From the NCBI GenBank assembly GCA_012033595.1, contig JAAUQL010000004.1:1-64000 (forward strand): 64,000 bases of DNA, read 5' to 3'. Below, piece after piece: positions 27,071 through 37,278 of the stretch. Made by a program: the position numbers and the translations under genes. The notes beneath the pieces are model-generated. The model saw only the letters and a program-made list of their open reading frames with translations. It was not told the origin of the DNA and did no database searches. Position 1 is the first letter of the stretch. Every line of letters begins with the position of its first letter. Source of the DNA: Cyclobacteriaceae bacterium. GTDB taxonomy: Bacteria > Bacteroidota > Bacteroidia > Cytophagales > Cyclobacteriaceae.

Positions 27071-28842
27071 ATGAAAAAGATAATAAGATTGTTCACCCTG
27101 GTATTGGCCTTAGGGATAGCCTCCTGCAGCGAAGACTACCTTGAAATATCAGATGCGAATGTGCTTTCAACTTCGCAGTTCCCAACCAGCCTTTCGCATA
27201 TGGAATTGTTGTTGAACGCGATATATGCCAATCAACATTCACAAGGATTGTACGGTATGAGTTATTTAGGCATGACCATATATTCCCTTGGCAACATCCA
27301 GAATATGGGCTGGAGAAACGACGACTTCAGAAATCAGATGATCACCCATGAAGTAAAATCAGGCAATGCATACCTTAACGAAGCCTGGAGAGACTTATTC
27401 AGAGGGGTGCAGCAATGCAATACCTTTCTCGACAGGGCGCCCACCATCAGGGAATCGCTGACCTCAGATGCCGACAAGGCCAAGCTCAACAGGCTGGAAG
27501 GCGAGGTATATTTTATGCGGGCTTGGCACTACTTTATGGCCGAGGCGCTATTTGGCGAATCGCCAATACATGGTGGCGCAGGTGACAATAAGCTGGGCAT
27601 GCCCATTATTACCGAACCCGCGGGGTCTTTTGATGAAATGCGCGTAAGCAGGGCTACCGTCAGGGAAACATGGGATTTTATAATCTCCGACCTGAAAGAG
27701 GCACAAAAATTATTGGCCGAGGCTGCCGATGAAAAAAGGGTGACCAAATGGGCGGTACAGTCATTTCTGGGCAAAGTGTACGTTTACACCGAGGATTGGG
27801 TCAATGCCAGAACCGCGCTAAAAGATGTGATCGACAACAGTGGCAAATCGCTCGTTGATTTCGCCACCTATCAGAAAATGTTCTATGGCAGCACCAATGA
27901 ACACAATACGGAGTCCATCTTTGAGATCAGCCTGAAAGCCAAACCCGGCGAAGGTTGGGGGTCGTGGGGAGAGTCAGTTGGTACCAACTCAGCGATGGTG
28001 TTTGCACCGACTTTCCTGGCATCCAATGGCAACAGATCTTCTACAGGTTGGGGCAACTCCTTTCCGGCAGATGAAAACCTGCAACGCTTTGGATTTAGCC
28101 TACCGGCGCCAACCTGGCAAGACAATCCATCATATGATCCGGACGAAAAATCTGGCATGGACAATTATGAGGAAATGCCAGACCCTGCTTTCCTTGCTAA
28201 CAGCAGAAACCTGCGAAGTAACCAATTGGCAGACCCAAGATTGTGGGTTTCTACCAGACAGGTATTTGAAGACAGCACCAGGGTAGATGGCAGCTGGTTC
28301 AGGATATGGCCACAGCACGAAACAGCCTGGGACGAAATAGACGGTAAAAAACATGCCTGGAGTTTCAATAAGTATGTGAACAAAACCAAATCGGAATACA
28401 ATGACAACGTACAAAATGGCAACAATATGTACTGGATCAGATTGGCTGATGTATATTTGCTCTATGCCGAAGCCATGGCGAATGCCGGAGGAGACAATGC
28501 TGTCGCCCTGGAATACATCAACAAAGTACACCGCCGCGCCTATGGCTTGCCGGTAGATGTACCATGGCGATGGACTACACCAGTCTGACCGATGCGACTT
28601 TAGCCTCCGATCCGGTGTTGATGAACAATCCGCTGCGATACGAACGCTATGTCGAATTGTTTGCTGAAGGAAGCTGGTGGTTTGACGTTTGCCGATGGAA
28701 GGCTGGTGCAGCAGAAGCAGCATTCCATCAAACGACCAGCGTAGGACAAATCATTTGGAACGAGGACATCGACTATGCCATGCCAATTCCTGTTTCAGAA
28801 ATTGAGTCGAATCCAAATATGCAACAGAACTTTGGCTACTAG
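27071..28842 (+). CDS. SusD/RagB-type glycan-binding lipoprotein, split by apparent frameshift
   Basis: Surface lipoprotein that forms the lid of the SusC importer. The signal ends in a lipobox (LGIASC, then SEDYLEIS). N-terminal TPR-like helices include WRDLFRGVQQCNTFLDRAP and GEVYFMRAWHYFMAEALFGE; the C-terminal SusD domain has WIRLADVYLLYAEAMANAGG. The frame breaks after GLPVDVP (28561-28564) and resumes as MAMDYTSLTDA through RYERYVELFAEGSWWFDVCR to 28842. One extra C in ACCATGG repairs it. The start at 27071 is preferred to the ATG at 27059 because it sits directly before the basic KKIIR signal start. It follows susC by 28 bp. Confidence 0.9.
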
Positions 28843-28891
28843 TCAATTTGTTTTATACTGAAGTATCATTTGCATCCAAAGGATCAATAGT

Positions 28892-30911
28892 ATGAAAAGG
28901 GAGGAAGGTAAGATATCAACAAGCCGGAGCATTATCTATAAAATTCTGGCAATGAGTTTGGCCTTCCTCCTTCTTTTTTTAGTTGAAATATCGCTCCGGG
29001 TTCTCCATGTAGGCGAAGATTATGCTGTTTTTATGGAAGACCCTACCGGGCAGTTCAAACAGCTCAATCCCAAAGTTTCTGAAAAATACTTCCTCGACCA
29101 GGACAATGCGACTCAGGGATTTACAGAAATTTTTAGAAAACAAAAAACAAAGGTACCTTCCGTATTTTTGTCATGGGCGCCTCTACAGCAGTAGGGTTCC
29201 CCTATTTTCACAATGGATCCTTCCATCGCATGCTTCAATACAGGCTACAGCATACTTTTCCCTACGCCGATATTGAAGTGATCAACACCGGGCTTACCGC
29301 GATCAATTCCTTTACCCTGGTAGATTTTGCCAAAGCCATAGTCAGAGAATCACCCGATGCCATTATCATGTACGCCGGTCACAATGAATACTATGGCACC
29401 CTCGGCGTTGGTTCTAACAGCAAGCTGGCCAATGCTCCATGGATGGTTCGCACCTTGCTCAAAGCGCGTGATCTCAGAATTGTGCAGTTTACGCTGCATT
29501 TAGGGCAAATATTTAAAGGAAAAGCGTCAAAGGTCGATCTCAGTGAAACGCTCATGCAGCGAATGGCTCAAGATCAGCGCATTTTATACGGTTCAAAAAA
29601 ATATACTCAGGGAATAAAACAGTTTGAGGACAATCTCGACTTGATTCTGAAACAGTTTAATAAAAAGCGCATCCCGGTGTTTTTGGCCACGCTGGTCAGC
29701 AATCTCAAAGACCAGCCTCCTATGCTGGCAAGTCAGCAAACTGCAAGTCACCATGATAAAAACGTACTTGCCTCTCTGGTTGCTCAAGATACCGCCAAGG
29801 CCATAGCACTTTTACAAAAAGCAATAGCCGCAGATGAAACAAATGCGGTCAATCATTATAAATTGGCTCAACTCCTTGCTGACCGAGGCCATTTGACAGA
29901 GGCCAGGGTTCATTATGTAGCGGCAAAAGAATATGATCCCTTGCGATTCAGGGCTCCGGAGGCCATCAATGAAATCATAAAGAAAAAAGTGGAGAAATGG
30001 GATAATGTGCGTCTGGTGGATATCCAGGAAATATTTAACCAAAAATCCGAAGGCGGTATTCCGGGCAACAACCTGTTTTTAGAGCATTTGCACCCCAATG
30101 CCCATGGGTATTACCAAATTGCAGAGGCATTTGCCTGCTCCTTGCACGATGCCAAAATGATCGCCAGTGAATGGCCTATTGCCACATCCCATGAAGGTGA
30201 TTTTTCCGATTCCGAAACTTTTTGGAATAAAATACCTTTCACCAGGGTCGATTCGCTTTACGGCCTATATCAGACCTGGATGCTGAAAGAACAATGGCCC
30301 TTTAACCAGCCCATGCCGCCTGCCGAAGATCGCGACCGCACCTTTGAAGAAAAAATAGCTGGCGGTCTGAGCGTTAAAACTATTGAATGGGGGGAGGGAA
30401 TGAATGCCATGTACGAGCACTATCTCAAAAGCGGCGATCTGGATGAAGCCATGAAAATCACCGAATCCCTCATTCTTGAATTCCCCTTCGACATGCGTCT
30501 CTATGATCGCGTTGGTTCGCTTAGCGAAAAAATAGGTAATACTGAGCGGGCATTTTTTTATTATAAAAAGGCATTCGACATACAACCCTCTGGCAAGTGG
30601 GCAGAAAAGGTCTTTATCACAGGGCTCAAACTCGACAAATCTGAAGAAGTAGTGAAGTATATGGAATTTGCCATTAAAAACAATAATGGAAGGTGGATTT
30701 TAGACCACTTCTGGGGCTGGTGGCAGAAATAAACAAGCTCAAATCGCTCTTGCAAAGTGATAGTGCCAATACCAGCTACCTCAATCAAATCGCAATCAAC
30801 TATCTTCAAATGGGCAACCAGCCAGGTGCTGCCCTGTACCTGCACAGGTCTCTGGCGGTAGAAGCCGACAATAACATTGCCAAAGGACTAAAAGAGGAAT
30901 ATCAGCTATGA
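28892..30911 (+). CDS. SGNH-hydrolase/TPR membrane protein of carbamoyltransferase cluster, two apparent frameshifts
   Basis: One gene in three frames: 28892-29194, 29173-30732 and 30693-30911. An N-terminal membrane anchor (ILAMSLAFLLLFLVEISLRV) is followed by an SGNH fold (VMGASTAVGFPYFHNG with the block-I Ser region, YAGHNEYYG block III, and LEHLHPNAHGYYQ block V His) and TPR-like repeats (NAVNHYKLAQLLADRGHLTE, then NQIAINYLQMGNQPGAALYL). The breaks lie near 29140 (A-rich run) and 30690. Its end overlaps the SxtJ-like gene by 4 bases. In other bacteria this type of protein accompanies SxtJ, DUF5989 and a carbamoyltransferase; acyl or carbamoyl transfer to an exported product is suspected, not shown. 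Confidence 0.75.
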
Positions 30912-31291
30912 AAGCATGGTGGGAAAGCATAAGCCGACGGCAAAACATGGAGGTAGGGGTGCTTTTTGCCTTGGTTGTTTTACTTATTGGTGGTACAGAT
31001 GAAGCCTGGCGCTGGGTGGCCATAGGCGCTTTGGCTGTCGTGTTGGTTTGGCCTGTGCTTTTCAAACCCATAACTTTTGTCTGGTTTGCATTTGCGCGCA
31101 TGCTCAGTATGGTGTTTTCTAAGGTCATGCTCAGCATTATCTATTTTCTTTTTATAGTACCGGTAGGGCTGGTGCGCAAATGGGTGGGAAAGGATAATTT
31201 GAAGTTGAAAGGCTTTAAACTCGACCGGAGGTCTGTTTTTCAGTCAAGAGAACATCGCTTTGAGCCTGAAGATTTTACACATACATTTTAG
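30908..31291 (+). CDS. SxtJ-family membrane protein
   Basis: A 127-aa small membrane protein with about three segments (VGVLFALVVLLIGGTD, WVAIGALAVVLVWPVLF, VMLSIIYFLFIVPVGLVRKW) and a polar C-terminus ending in HRFEPEDFTHTF. Size, topology and setting match the SxtJ family named after the saxitoxin locus, whose members sit beside DUF5989 and carbamoyltransferase genes. Overlaps the SGNH/TPR gene by 4 bases and is 15 bp before the DUF5989 gene, so all are one operon. Biochemical role unknown. Confidence 0.75.
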   Translation: MKAWWESISRRQNMEVGVLFALVVLLIGGTDEAWRWVAIGALAVVLVWPVLFKPITFVWFAFARMLSMVFSKVMLSIIYFLFIVPVGLVRKWVGKDNLKLKGFKLDRRSVFQSREHRFEPEDFTHTF

Positions 31292-31306
31292 CCTAAAATT
31301 GAAGCT

Positions 31307-31459
31307 ATGAAATCATTTTTACTAGAATTTTGGCAGTTTATCAAAACACGCAAATTGTACTGGATGATGCCATTGATTATTGTTTTGTTGCTGTTAGGAA
31401 GTTTACTGCTCTTCTCCACTGGTTCGGCCTTGGCTCCGTTCATATACTCTATTTTTTAG
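31307..31459 (+). CDS. DUF5989-like 50-aa membrane protein
   Basis: A very short ORF of 50 codons (ATG 31307, TAG 31457-31459). It starts MKSFLLEFWQFIKTRKLYW, has one hydrophobic helix (MPLIIVLLLLGSLLLFSTG) and ends APFIYSIF. The family is easy to miss by length filters. The LxEFWxFxxxRKxxWMxP start and ~50-aa size are typical of DUF5989 proteins encoded beside SxtJ and carbamoyltransferase genes. It ends 3 bp before the carbamoyltransferase start, so translation is probably coupled. Confidence 0.8.
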   Translation: MKSFLLEFWQFIKTRKLYWMMPLIIVLLLLGSLLLFSTGSALAPFIYSIF

Positions 31460-31462
31460 AAG

Positions 31463-33310
31463 TTGAAATTTATACTTGGAATATCCGCCTTTTATCACGA
31501 TAGCGCTGCGGCCTTGCTTGTCGATGGGCAAGTGGTAGCTGCTGCCCATGAAGAGCGCTTTAGCCGAATAAAGCACGATCCCGGATTTCCTTCGGCCGCC
31601 ATCCGTTTTGTATTGGAAGAAGCCTGTATTGAGCTTCAGGATGTATCTTCGATCGTCTTTTACGATAAACCCTTGCTTAAATTTGAGCGCTTGCTGGAAA
31701 CGTACCATGCCTTTGCTCCCAGAGGTTTGCGCAGCTTTCTAAACGCCATTCCGGTTTGGATCAACGAAAAGGTGTTTTTTCGGCGGATGATCAAAAAGGA
31801 GCTGGACAAAATTGGCAATATCTCATGCGAAATCTTTTTTTGCGAACACCATCTTTCTCATGCTGCAAGTGCTTTTTTTCCTTCGCCATTTGCCGAAGCA
31901 GCCATCCTCACCATAGACGGGGTGGGGGAATGGGCCACCAGTACCATTGGCCTGGGACACGGTAAGGATATTAGTGTACTCAGGCAACTCAACTTCCCGC
32001 ATTCTCCCGGCTTGTTGTATTCCGCTTTTACCTACTTCCTGGGCTTTAGAGTGAACAGCGGGGAGTACAAACTGATGGGCCTGGCACCTTATGGCCACGC
32101 CGATTCGCAAGCATACATAAGTTATAAAAAAGCCATTGAGGAAACCCTGGTCGATATCAGACCCGATGGCTCCATCTTGCTCAATATGGATTATTTCCAC
32201 TTTGCGACCGGTCTTACCATGATTTATGACAAAAAATGGGAACAGCTATTCGGATTCAGTAGGCGGGAACCCGAAGCACGACTTGAAGCAAGGCATGCTA
32301 CCCTGGCGCGTGCGATTCAGCATATCACAGAGGAGATAGTATTAAAAATGGCGCAAACCGCAAAGCAACTCACCCACAGCGATTGCCTTGTAATGGCAGG
32401 CGGTGTGGCGCTCAATTGTGTCGCCAACAACGCTCTGCGCAAAGCTTCTATATTCAATAACATCTGGGTACAGCCTGCCGCCGGCGATGCAGGAGGTGCC
32501 CTTGGTGCTGCACTCGCCACCTGGTTTATCCATCACCAACAGAATCGGGAAGCATCAACCAGCGTTTTTAAAGCCGACCTTGGCCCGGGCTACCATCAGC
32601 GACAGATCAAAGCTACTCTTGACAGGTACCACGCATCATATTCTTTTTTTGCAGATACAAATGAGTTGTTGCCTCTTGTCGCTCAATTGATAGATCAGGG
32701 CAATGTCATTGGATGGTTTCAGGGCAGAATGGAGTTTGGTCCACGAGCACTGGGTTTTCGAAGTATTTTGGCCGACCCGCGAAATAGCGAAATGCAAAAG
32801 CGACTAAACCTGAAAATAAAATTCCGTGAAGGGTTTAGGCCTTTTGCGCCTGTAATGCTCGAAGCAGAAGCGACTGAATTTTTTGAACATGGAGGTGCTT
32901 CGCCGTATATGTTGTTTGTAGATACGCTCAAACCTGAATTTCGAGTTGCATACCCGGACGAAAGCCATACCTGGGGTCTCGATCATACCTTGTACTTCGA
33001 AAGGTCGCAGTTTCCAGCCATTACGCATATCGACTATACGGCCCGCATTCAGACGGTCAATCATGCTCAAAATCCACTTTTGCATGAGTTGCTACTTCAT
33101 TTCAAAAAGCTGTCAGGTACTGGTATGTTGATCAATACCAGCTTCAATGTACGAGGCGAACCGATAGTGTGTACGCCATCCGATGCCTACAAATGCTTCT
33201 TACGGACAGATATGAACTACCTTGTTATAGGCAATTTTCTGCTGCAACGCACAGACCAAGATCAAAAACTGATGAACGAATGGAAAAAAATAAAAATGCA
33301 TGATGACTGA
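31463..33310 (+). CDS. NodU/CmcH-family carbamoyltransferase
   Basis: A 615-aa enzyme that transfers a carbamoyl group from carbamoyl phosphate via carbamoyl-AMP. The N-terminal ASKHA/YrdC-like Kae1 fold starts LGISAFYHDSAAALLVDG with EERFSRIKHD, HHLSHAASAFF (metal-binding His) and TIDGVGEWAT. The C-terminal domain has GWFQGRMEFGPRALGFRSIL, KFREGFRPFAP and NTSFNVRGEPIV, all hallmarks of the family. It starts with TTG, 3 bp after the DUF5989 stop. The acceptor is unknown; neighbouring SGNH, SxtJ and DUF5989 genes point to a secreted or cell-surface glycan or lipid product. Confidence 0.9.
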   Translation: MKFILGISAFYHDSAAALLVDGQVVAAAHEERFSRIKHDPGFPSAAIRFVLEEACIELQDVSSIVFYDKPLLKFERLLETYHAFAPRGLRSFLNAIPVWINEKVFFRRMIKKELDKIGNISCEIFFCEHHLSHAASAFFPSPFAEAAILTIDGVGEWATSTIGLGHGKDISVLRQLNFPHSPGLLYSAFTYFLGFRVNSGEYKLMGLAPYGHADSQAYISYKKAIEETLVDIRPDGSILLNMDYFHFATGLTMIYDKKWEQLFGFSRREPEARLEARHATLARAIQHITEEIVLKMAQTAKQLTHSDCLVMAGGVALNCVANNALRKASIFNNIWVQPAAGDAGGALGAALATWFIHHQQNREASTSVFKADLGPGYHQRQIKATLDRYHASYSFFADTNELLPLVAQLIDQGNVIGWFQGRMEFGPRALGFRSILADPRNSEMQKRLNLKIKFREGFRPFAPVMLEAEATEFFEHGGASPYMLFVDTLKPEFRVAYPDESHTWGLDHTLYFERSQFPAITHIDYTARIQTVNHAQNPLLHELLLHFKKLSGTGMLINTSFNVRGEPIVCTPSDAYKCFLRTDMNYLVIGNFLLQRTDQDQKLMNEWKKIKMHDD

Positions 33311-33451
33311 GCTGTTCCTGGCACATGGAGGGTCCCTTCCCGGCGGGGTGATTCAGCACAAACGGGAAATGATGGACATTTCGTGCCTTTTTCCCTCCCT
33401 CAGGCAGCCATAGAATTCCTTTAAATGCTTTCAAACCTAAAATTAAAACCA

Positions 33452-34747
33452 ATGAAAAACACAAAAACGATTCATGTACACTTACTGGTGCTCAGCATGC
33501 TACTCGCTTCGTGCACAAAAGACCAAACACCAGTTAAAGTCATTCTAACCCCCGGAACAGACCTGGTGGTCACCACCAATGTGCAGCATGCCATTGATTC
33601 TTGTGAGCAATCAGGAGGTGGAACGGTCTATTTCCCAAAAGGCAAATACGTTACCGGAGGCCTGCACATGAAGAGCAATGTGACGCTGGAATTTGAAGAA
33701 GGCGCCTTATTAGAAGGCAGCAGCAATCTGGAAGACTATGGCGAGTGGAAGTGGACCAATGCAGTGATCATGGGTGAAGGCCTGAAAAACATCAGGATTA
33801 TCGGCAAAGGTCTTTTGGACGGAATTGATCTGAAAAACCCGGCTGGCGAGGCCGGATTTCGGGGCCCGCATTTCATACGCTTTACCAATTGCGATAGCAT
33901 AGAGATTAGAGACATCACCATTACCCGGTCGGCCAACTGGGCGATGAACTTTCGTCATTGCTCCAATGGAGCGGTGGTGAATGTAAAGGTGAGGGGAGGC
34001 CACGATGCCCTCCATACCCGCTGGTGCAACGATTTTTATGTCGAGGGATGTGACTTCCGCACAGGCGATGATTGCTTTGCCGGCAATGACAACCAGAACT
34101 TTCTCATAGAAAACTGCAAGGTGAACTCTTCGTGCAACGGATTCAGGTTTGGAGGTCAAAATATCGTGATTCGCAATGTTCACATCTGGGGACCGGGGGA
34201 ATTTAAGCACATCATACAAAACCGGTACAATACCCTTTCGGCCTTTACCCATTTCTCCCCAAAAGACGAAAATCCAAAGTCGGTAAGTGGCAACTGGCTT
34301 TTGGAAGATATTGTTATCGAGGGGGTGGACAATGCCTTCAACTACAATTTCAAAGATGGGCTGTGGCAAACCGGACAGCCGGCCACGGATATGGTGTTTA
34401 AAAATCTCACGGTCAGAAATGTGAAAAAGGCTTTCAATATCCTCGGGGATAGCGCCAGGCAGTTTAGCCTCGTCATTCGCCATGCCATTTTGGATGAACG
34501 CGATACCACCAGTTTCACGCAAATGCACTTTGAGGGTCGGGAGGTAGAAGTACCGGCGTTTTTTAATATCCGCAATTTTGACCATCTGGTGCTGGACAGT
34601 GTGATTTTTCATGTCAATGGCGATACGCCCAAATTATACGCCCGAGATGGCAACGAACTGGAGATAAAAAACCGAAGTACAAATGGTGGGGGCAGTACAT
34701 CAGTTAACTACGACATAGCAAATGTGGAACGCGTAGCGCTAAAGTAG
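33452..34747 (+). CDS. GH28-like right-handed beta-helix lipoprotein (polygalacturonase/pectinase-like)
   Basis: About 431 residues from ATG 33452; the in-frame ATG nine codons earlier would spoil the signal peptide. The lipobox LSMLLASC predicts a surface or periplasmic lipoprotein. The repeat pattern of right-handed parallel beta-helices is clear: GGTVYFPKGKYVTGGLHMKS, then NVTLEFEEGALLEGSS, FTNCDSIEIRDITITRSANW and the catalytic-region GDDCFAGNDNQNF. The latter resembles the NTD/G-DD motifs of GH28. It probably cleaves a uronic-acid-containing glycan. Next to GH92 and SGNH genes it forms the enzymatic part of the locus. Confidence 0.75.
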   Translation: MKNTKTIHVHLLVLSMLLASCTKDQTPVKVILTPGTDLVVTTNVQHAIDSCEQSGGGTVYFPKGKYVTGGLHMKSNVTLEFEEGALLEGSSNLEDYGEWKWTNAVIMGEGLKNIRIIGKGLLDGIDLKNPAGEAGFRGPHFIRFTNCDSIEIRDITITRSANWAMNFRHCSNGAVVNVKVRGGHDALHTRWCNDFYVEGCDFRTGDDCFAGNDNQNFLIENCKVNSSCNGFRFGGQNIVIRNVHIWGPGEFKHIIQNRYNTLSAFTHFSPKDENPKSVSGNWLLEDIVIEGVDNAFNYNFKDGLWQTGQPATDMVFKNLTVRNVKKAFNILGDSARQFSLVIRHAILDERDTTSFTQMHFEGREVEVPAFFNIRNFDHLVLDSVIFHVNGDTPKLYARDGNELEIKNRSTNGGGSTSVNYDIANVERVALK

Positions 34748-34826
34748 CAACAGCGGTTTTTTGATTTTAATTTTAGCACATCTTAGCAAATGTGTTCGGT
34801 TTTTATTGCGCTTATAATCTGTACAT

Positions 34827-37070
34827 ATGAGAAAGGTGAATTTTTTAATTTTTATAATACTGAGTTTGGCGGTGGTGCCCGGGTATACTCAAAAGGTTTT
34901 TCACTATGTCGATCCTTTTATTGGCACTGAAGGCGAAGGAAATGTATTTCCCGGGGCGGCGCTACCCTTTGGAATGGTAAAGTTGGGTCCAGACTGCAAA
35001 GGGCATAGCAATTCCGGCTACATCTCCGGCGGGCAGATCGAGGGCTTCAGCCATACCCATGTGTCGGGCACCGGTGGAGGAGCCAAGTACGGCAACATCA
35101 TGGTGAGCCCACAAGTCGGTGAGATCAACTTTGTAAATGAAAGCAGCCCATTCTCGCACGAATTTGCATCTGCCGGATATTATACCGCCTTTTTGGACAA
35201 GCCAAAAGTGAAGGCAGAACTCACCGTTGCAGACAAGGTGGGTTTTCATCAATATACATTTCCACCATCTACAGCTTCGTCCATTTTAATTGATGCCGGA
35301 CACTTTCTGTTTTTTGGCCATCAGTGGGGCGAGGCACAGGAACTGGTAGGTTCTGAAGTGAGGGTGCTATCCGATACGGAAGTGGAGGGATACAACCGTG
35401 TGCGACACGGATGGAATTTTGGAGATGCATATACGGTGTTCTTTTATGCAAAACTTGATAAGAAAGCAGCAAAAATCCTTACCTGGAAGGGCGAAAGGCG
35501 GTATACCGATCAATGGGTTCAGCCTGATTCTGGAGAAAAAACCGGTGCCGCGTTTACCTTCGAAACCAAGGCAGATGAGCAGATAAGAGTAAAAGTCGGC
35601 ATTTCGTTTATTAGCACCGCAAAAGCACGGGAGAACCTCGAAAGCAATTTGCCTCATTGGGATTTTGAGCAAACAAAAAATGAAGCCGCTGACAGATGGA
35701 ATTCCCTCTTGTCGAAAATAGAAATTTCGGGCAGCGAAACACAAAAAAAGGTGTTTTACACCAGCATGTACCATGCCTACCTGATGCCGGTAGAGCGCAA
35801 TGGCGAAAATCCAAAATGGACTTCCGGAGCGCCTCATTACGACGATTTCTATGCCATATGGGATACCTACCGCACACCACATCCGCTCATGACCATCCTC
35901 ACTCCCGATCGGCAGGTGGATATGATTAATGCCCTGCTGGATATTTACCAGCATGAAGGCTACATGCCCGATGCACGAAGTGGCAATGACAATGGCCGAA
36001 CCCAGGGAGGCTCCGATGCGGATATTCTTATCTACGATGCGTATGCGAAAGGCCTCAAAGGAATAGACTATGAACTGGCATTGGAGTCGATGATAAAAAA
36101 TGCGACTGTGGCACCGGGCGATGATGAGCGCAAGGAAGGCAGGGGCGGATTGGCTGATTACAACAAATTGGGATATATCTCGACAGATTACGAAAGGGCC
36201 GGATCGCGTACTTTAGAGTTTGCCTATTGCGATTTTGCCCTTGCCAATATGGCCAAAGCATTAGGCCGCGATGATCTCTACCAAAAGTACATCAAGGGAG
36301 CGGGCAATTGGAAAAACCTGTGGGACAGCGAGTATGAGTCGCATGGAGTGCGGGGGTTTATCATGCCAAAAAGAGCAAATGGACAATGGCACAAAGATCT
36401 GTCCGTACAACATCGCGCTGCCGATGGCGGGGAAGTAGAGCTATTTGATGAGTTTACGTTTGGCTATTGGGAAGCATTTTTTTACGAAAGCAACTCCTGG
36501 GAATATTCCCTCTTTGTGCCCCATGATGTGGAAGGCCTCATGAGGGCTTGCGGAGGGCGCGAAGCTTTCGTACACCGGCTCGATACCTTCTTCAATAACA
36601 ATTTTTTTCAAGTCAGCAATGAGCCAGGTTTTCTCACGCCATATTTATATAGCTGGGCAGGCAGGCAGGACAAAACGGCACACCGCATCAGAGAGATACT
36701 GAATAACAATTACCATGCGCACCGGGCCGGCATACCCGGCAATGACGACTCAGGATCGATGGGTGCCTGGTATGTATTCAACAGCATGGGATTTTATCCC
36801 AATGCCGGACAGAATGTTTACCTCATCGGATCACCGCTATTTGAGCATACGACGATACACCTCCCCAATGGAAATTCGTTTGACATTGAAGCTAAAAAGC
36901 TGAGCGATCGCAATATCTATGTTCAGTCGGCTACGCTCAATGGTGTATCTCTGGACAAAGCCTGGTTTCAACACGAAAATATCGCCAATGGGGGCAAACT
37001 GATTCTGTTCATGGGCAGCAAGCCGACAGATTGGGGCAGCACGAGTCCTCCTCCATCATTGACAAAATAG
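34827..37070 (+). CDS. GH92 alpha-1,2-mannosidase-like glycoside hydrolase
   Basis: A 747-aa secreted enzyme with a signal peptide (to ~22). The family-92 start is YVDPFIGTEGEGNVFPGAAL, PFGMVKLGPD, then GFSHTHVSGTGGGAKYGNIM. The (alpha/alpha)6 domain has YDDFYAIWDTYRTPHPLMTI, GNDNGRTQGGSDADILIYDA and the C-terminal GNDDSGSMGAWYVFNSMGFY, GSPLFEHTTI. GH92 enzymes are calcium-dependent exo-mannosidases that act on N-glycan- or mannan-type substrates. Length and motifs are complete. It is 79 bp after the GH28-like gene and on the same strand. Confidence 0.9.
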   Translation: MRKVNFLIFIILSLAVVPGYTQKVFHYVDPFIGTEGEGNVFPGAALPFGMVKLGPDCKGHSNSGYISGGQIEGFSHTHVSGTGGGAKYGNIMVSPQVGEINFVNESSPFSHEFASAGYYTAFLDKPKVKAELTVADKVGFHQYTFPPSTASSILIDAGHFLFFGHQWGEAQELVGSEVRVLSDTEVEGYNRVRHGWNFGDAYTVFFYAKLDKKAAKILTWKGERRYTDQWVQPDSGEKTGAAFTFETKADEQIRVKVGISFISTAKARENLESNLPHWDFEQTKNEAADRWNSLLSKIEISGSETQKKVFYTSMYHAYLMPVERNGENPKWTSGAPHYDDFYAIWDTYRTPHPLMTILTPDRQVDMINALLDIYQHEGYMPDARSGNDNGRTQGGSDADILIYDAYAKGLKGIDYELALESMIKNATVAPGDDERKEGRGGLADYNKLGYISTDYERAGSRTLEFAYCDFALANMAKALGRDDLYQKYIKGAGNWKNLWDSEYESHGVRGFIMPKRANGQWHKDLSVQHRAADGGEVELFDEFTFGYWEAFFYESNSWEYSLFVPHDVEGLMRACGGREAFVHRLDTFFNNNFFQVSNEPGFLTPYLYSWAGRQDKTAHRIREILNNNYHAHRAGIPGNDDSGSMGAWYVFNSMGFYPNAGQNVYLIGSPLFEHTTIHLPNGNSFDIEAKKLSDRNIYVQSATLNGVSLDKAWFQHENIANGGKLILFMGSKPTDWGSTSPPPSLTK

Positions 37071-37278
37071 TTTAATTGTGCTACTCCATGTACAACCAGC
37101 ACGAAGCGTTACGTGCTTTTTGGCATGCTCCGGGCATTTCCTGACCTGTGGCATCAATAGCCTAAATCGCAAAATTTGCAATTAAACGCTTGAATGTATA
37201 TTGACATCCATAGACCGTATGGAATTAATCCCGACTCAACGTGTATCTTTGATTTTAAGTTTTTACGTCAGGTTTAAA

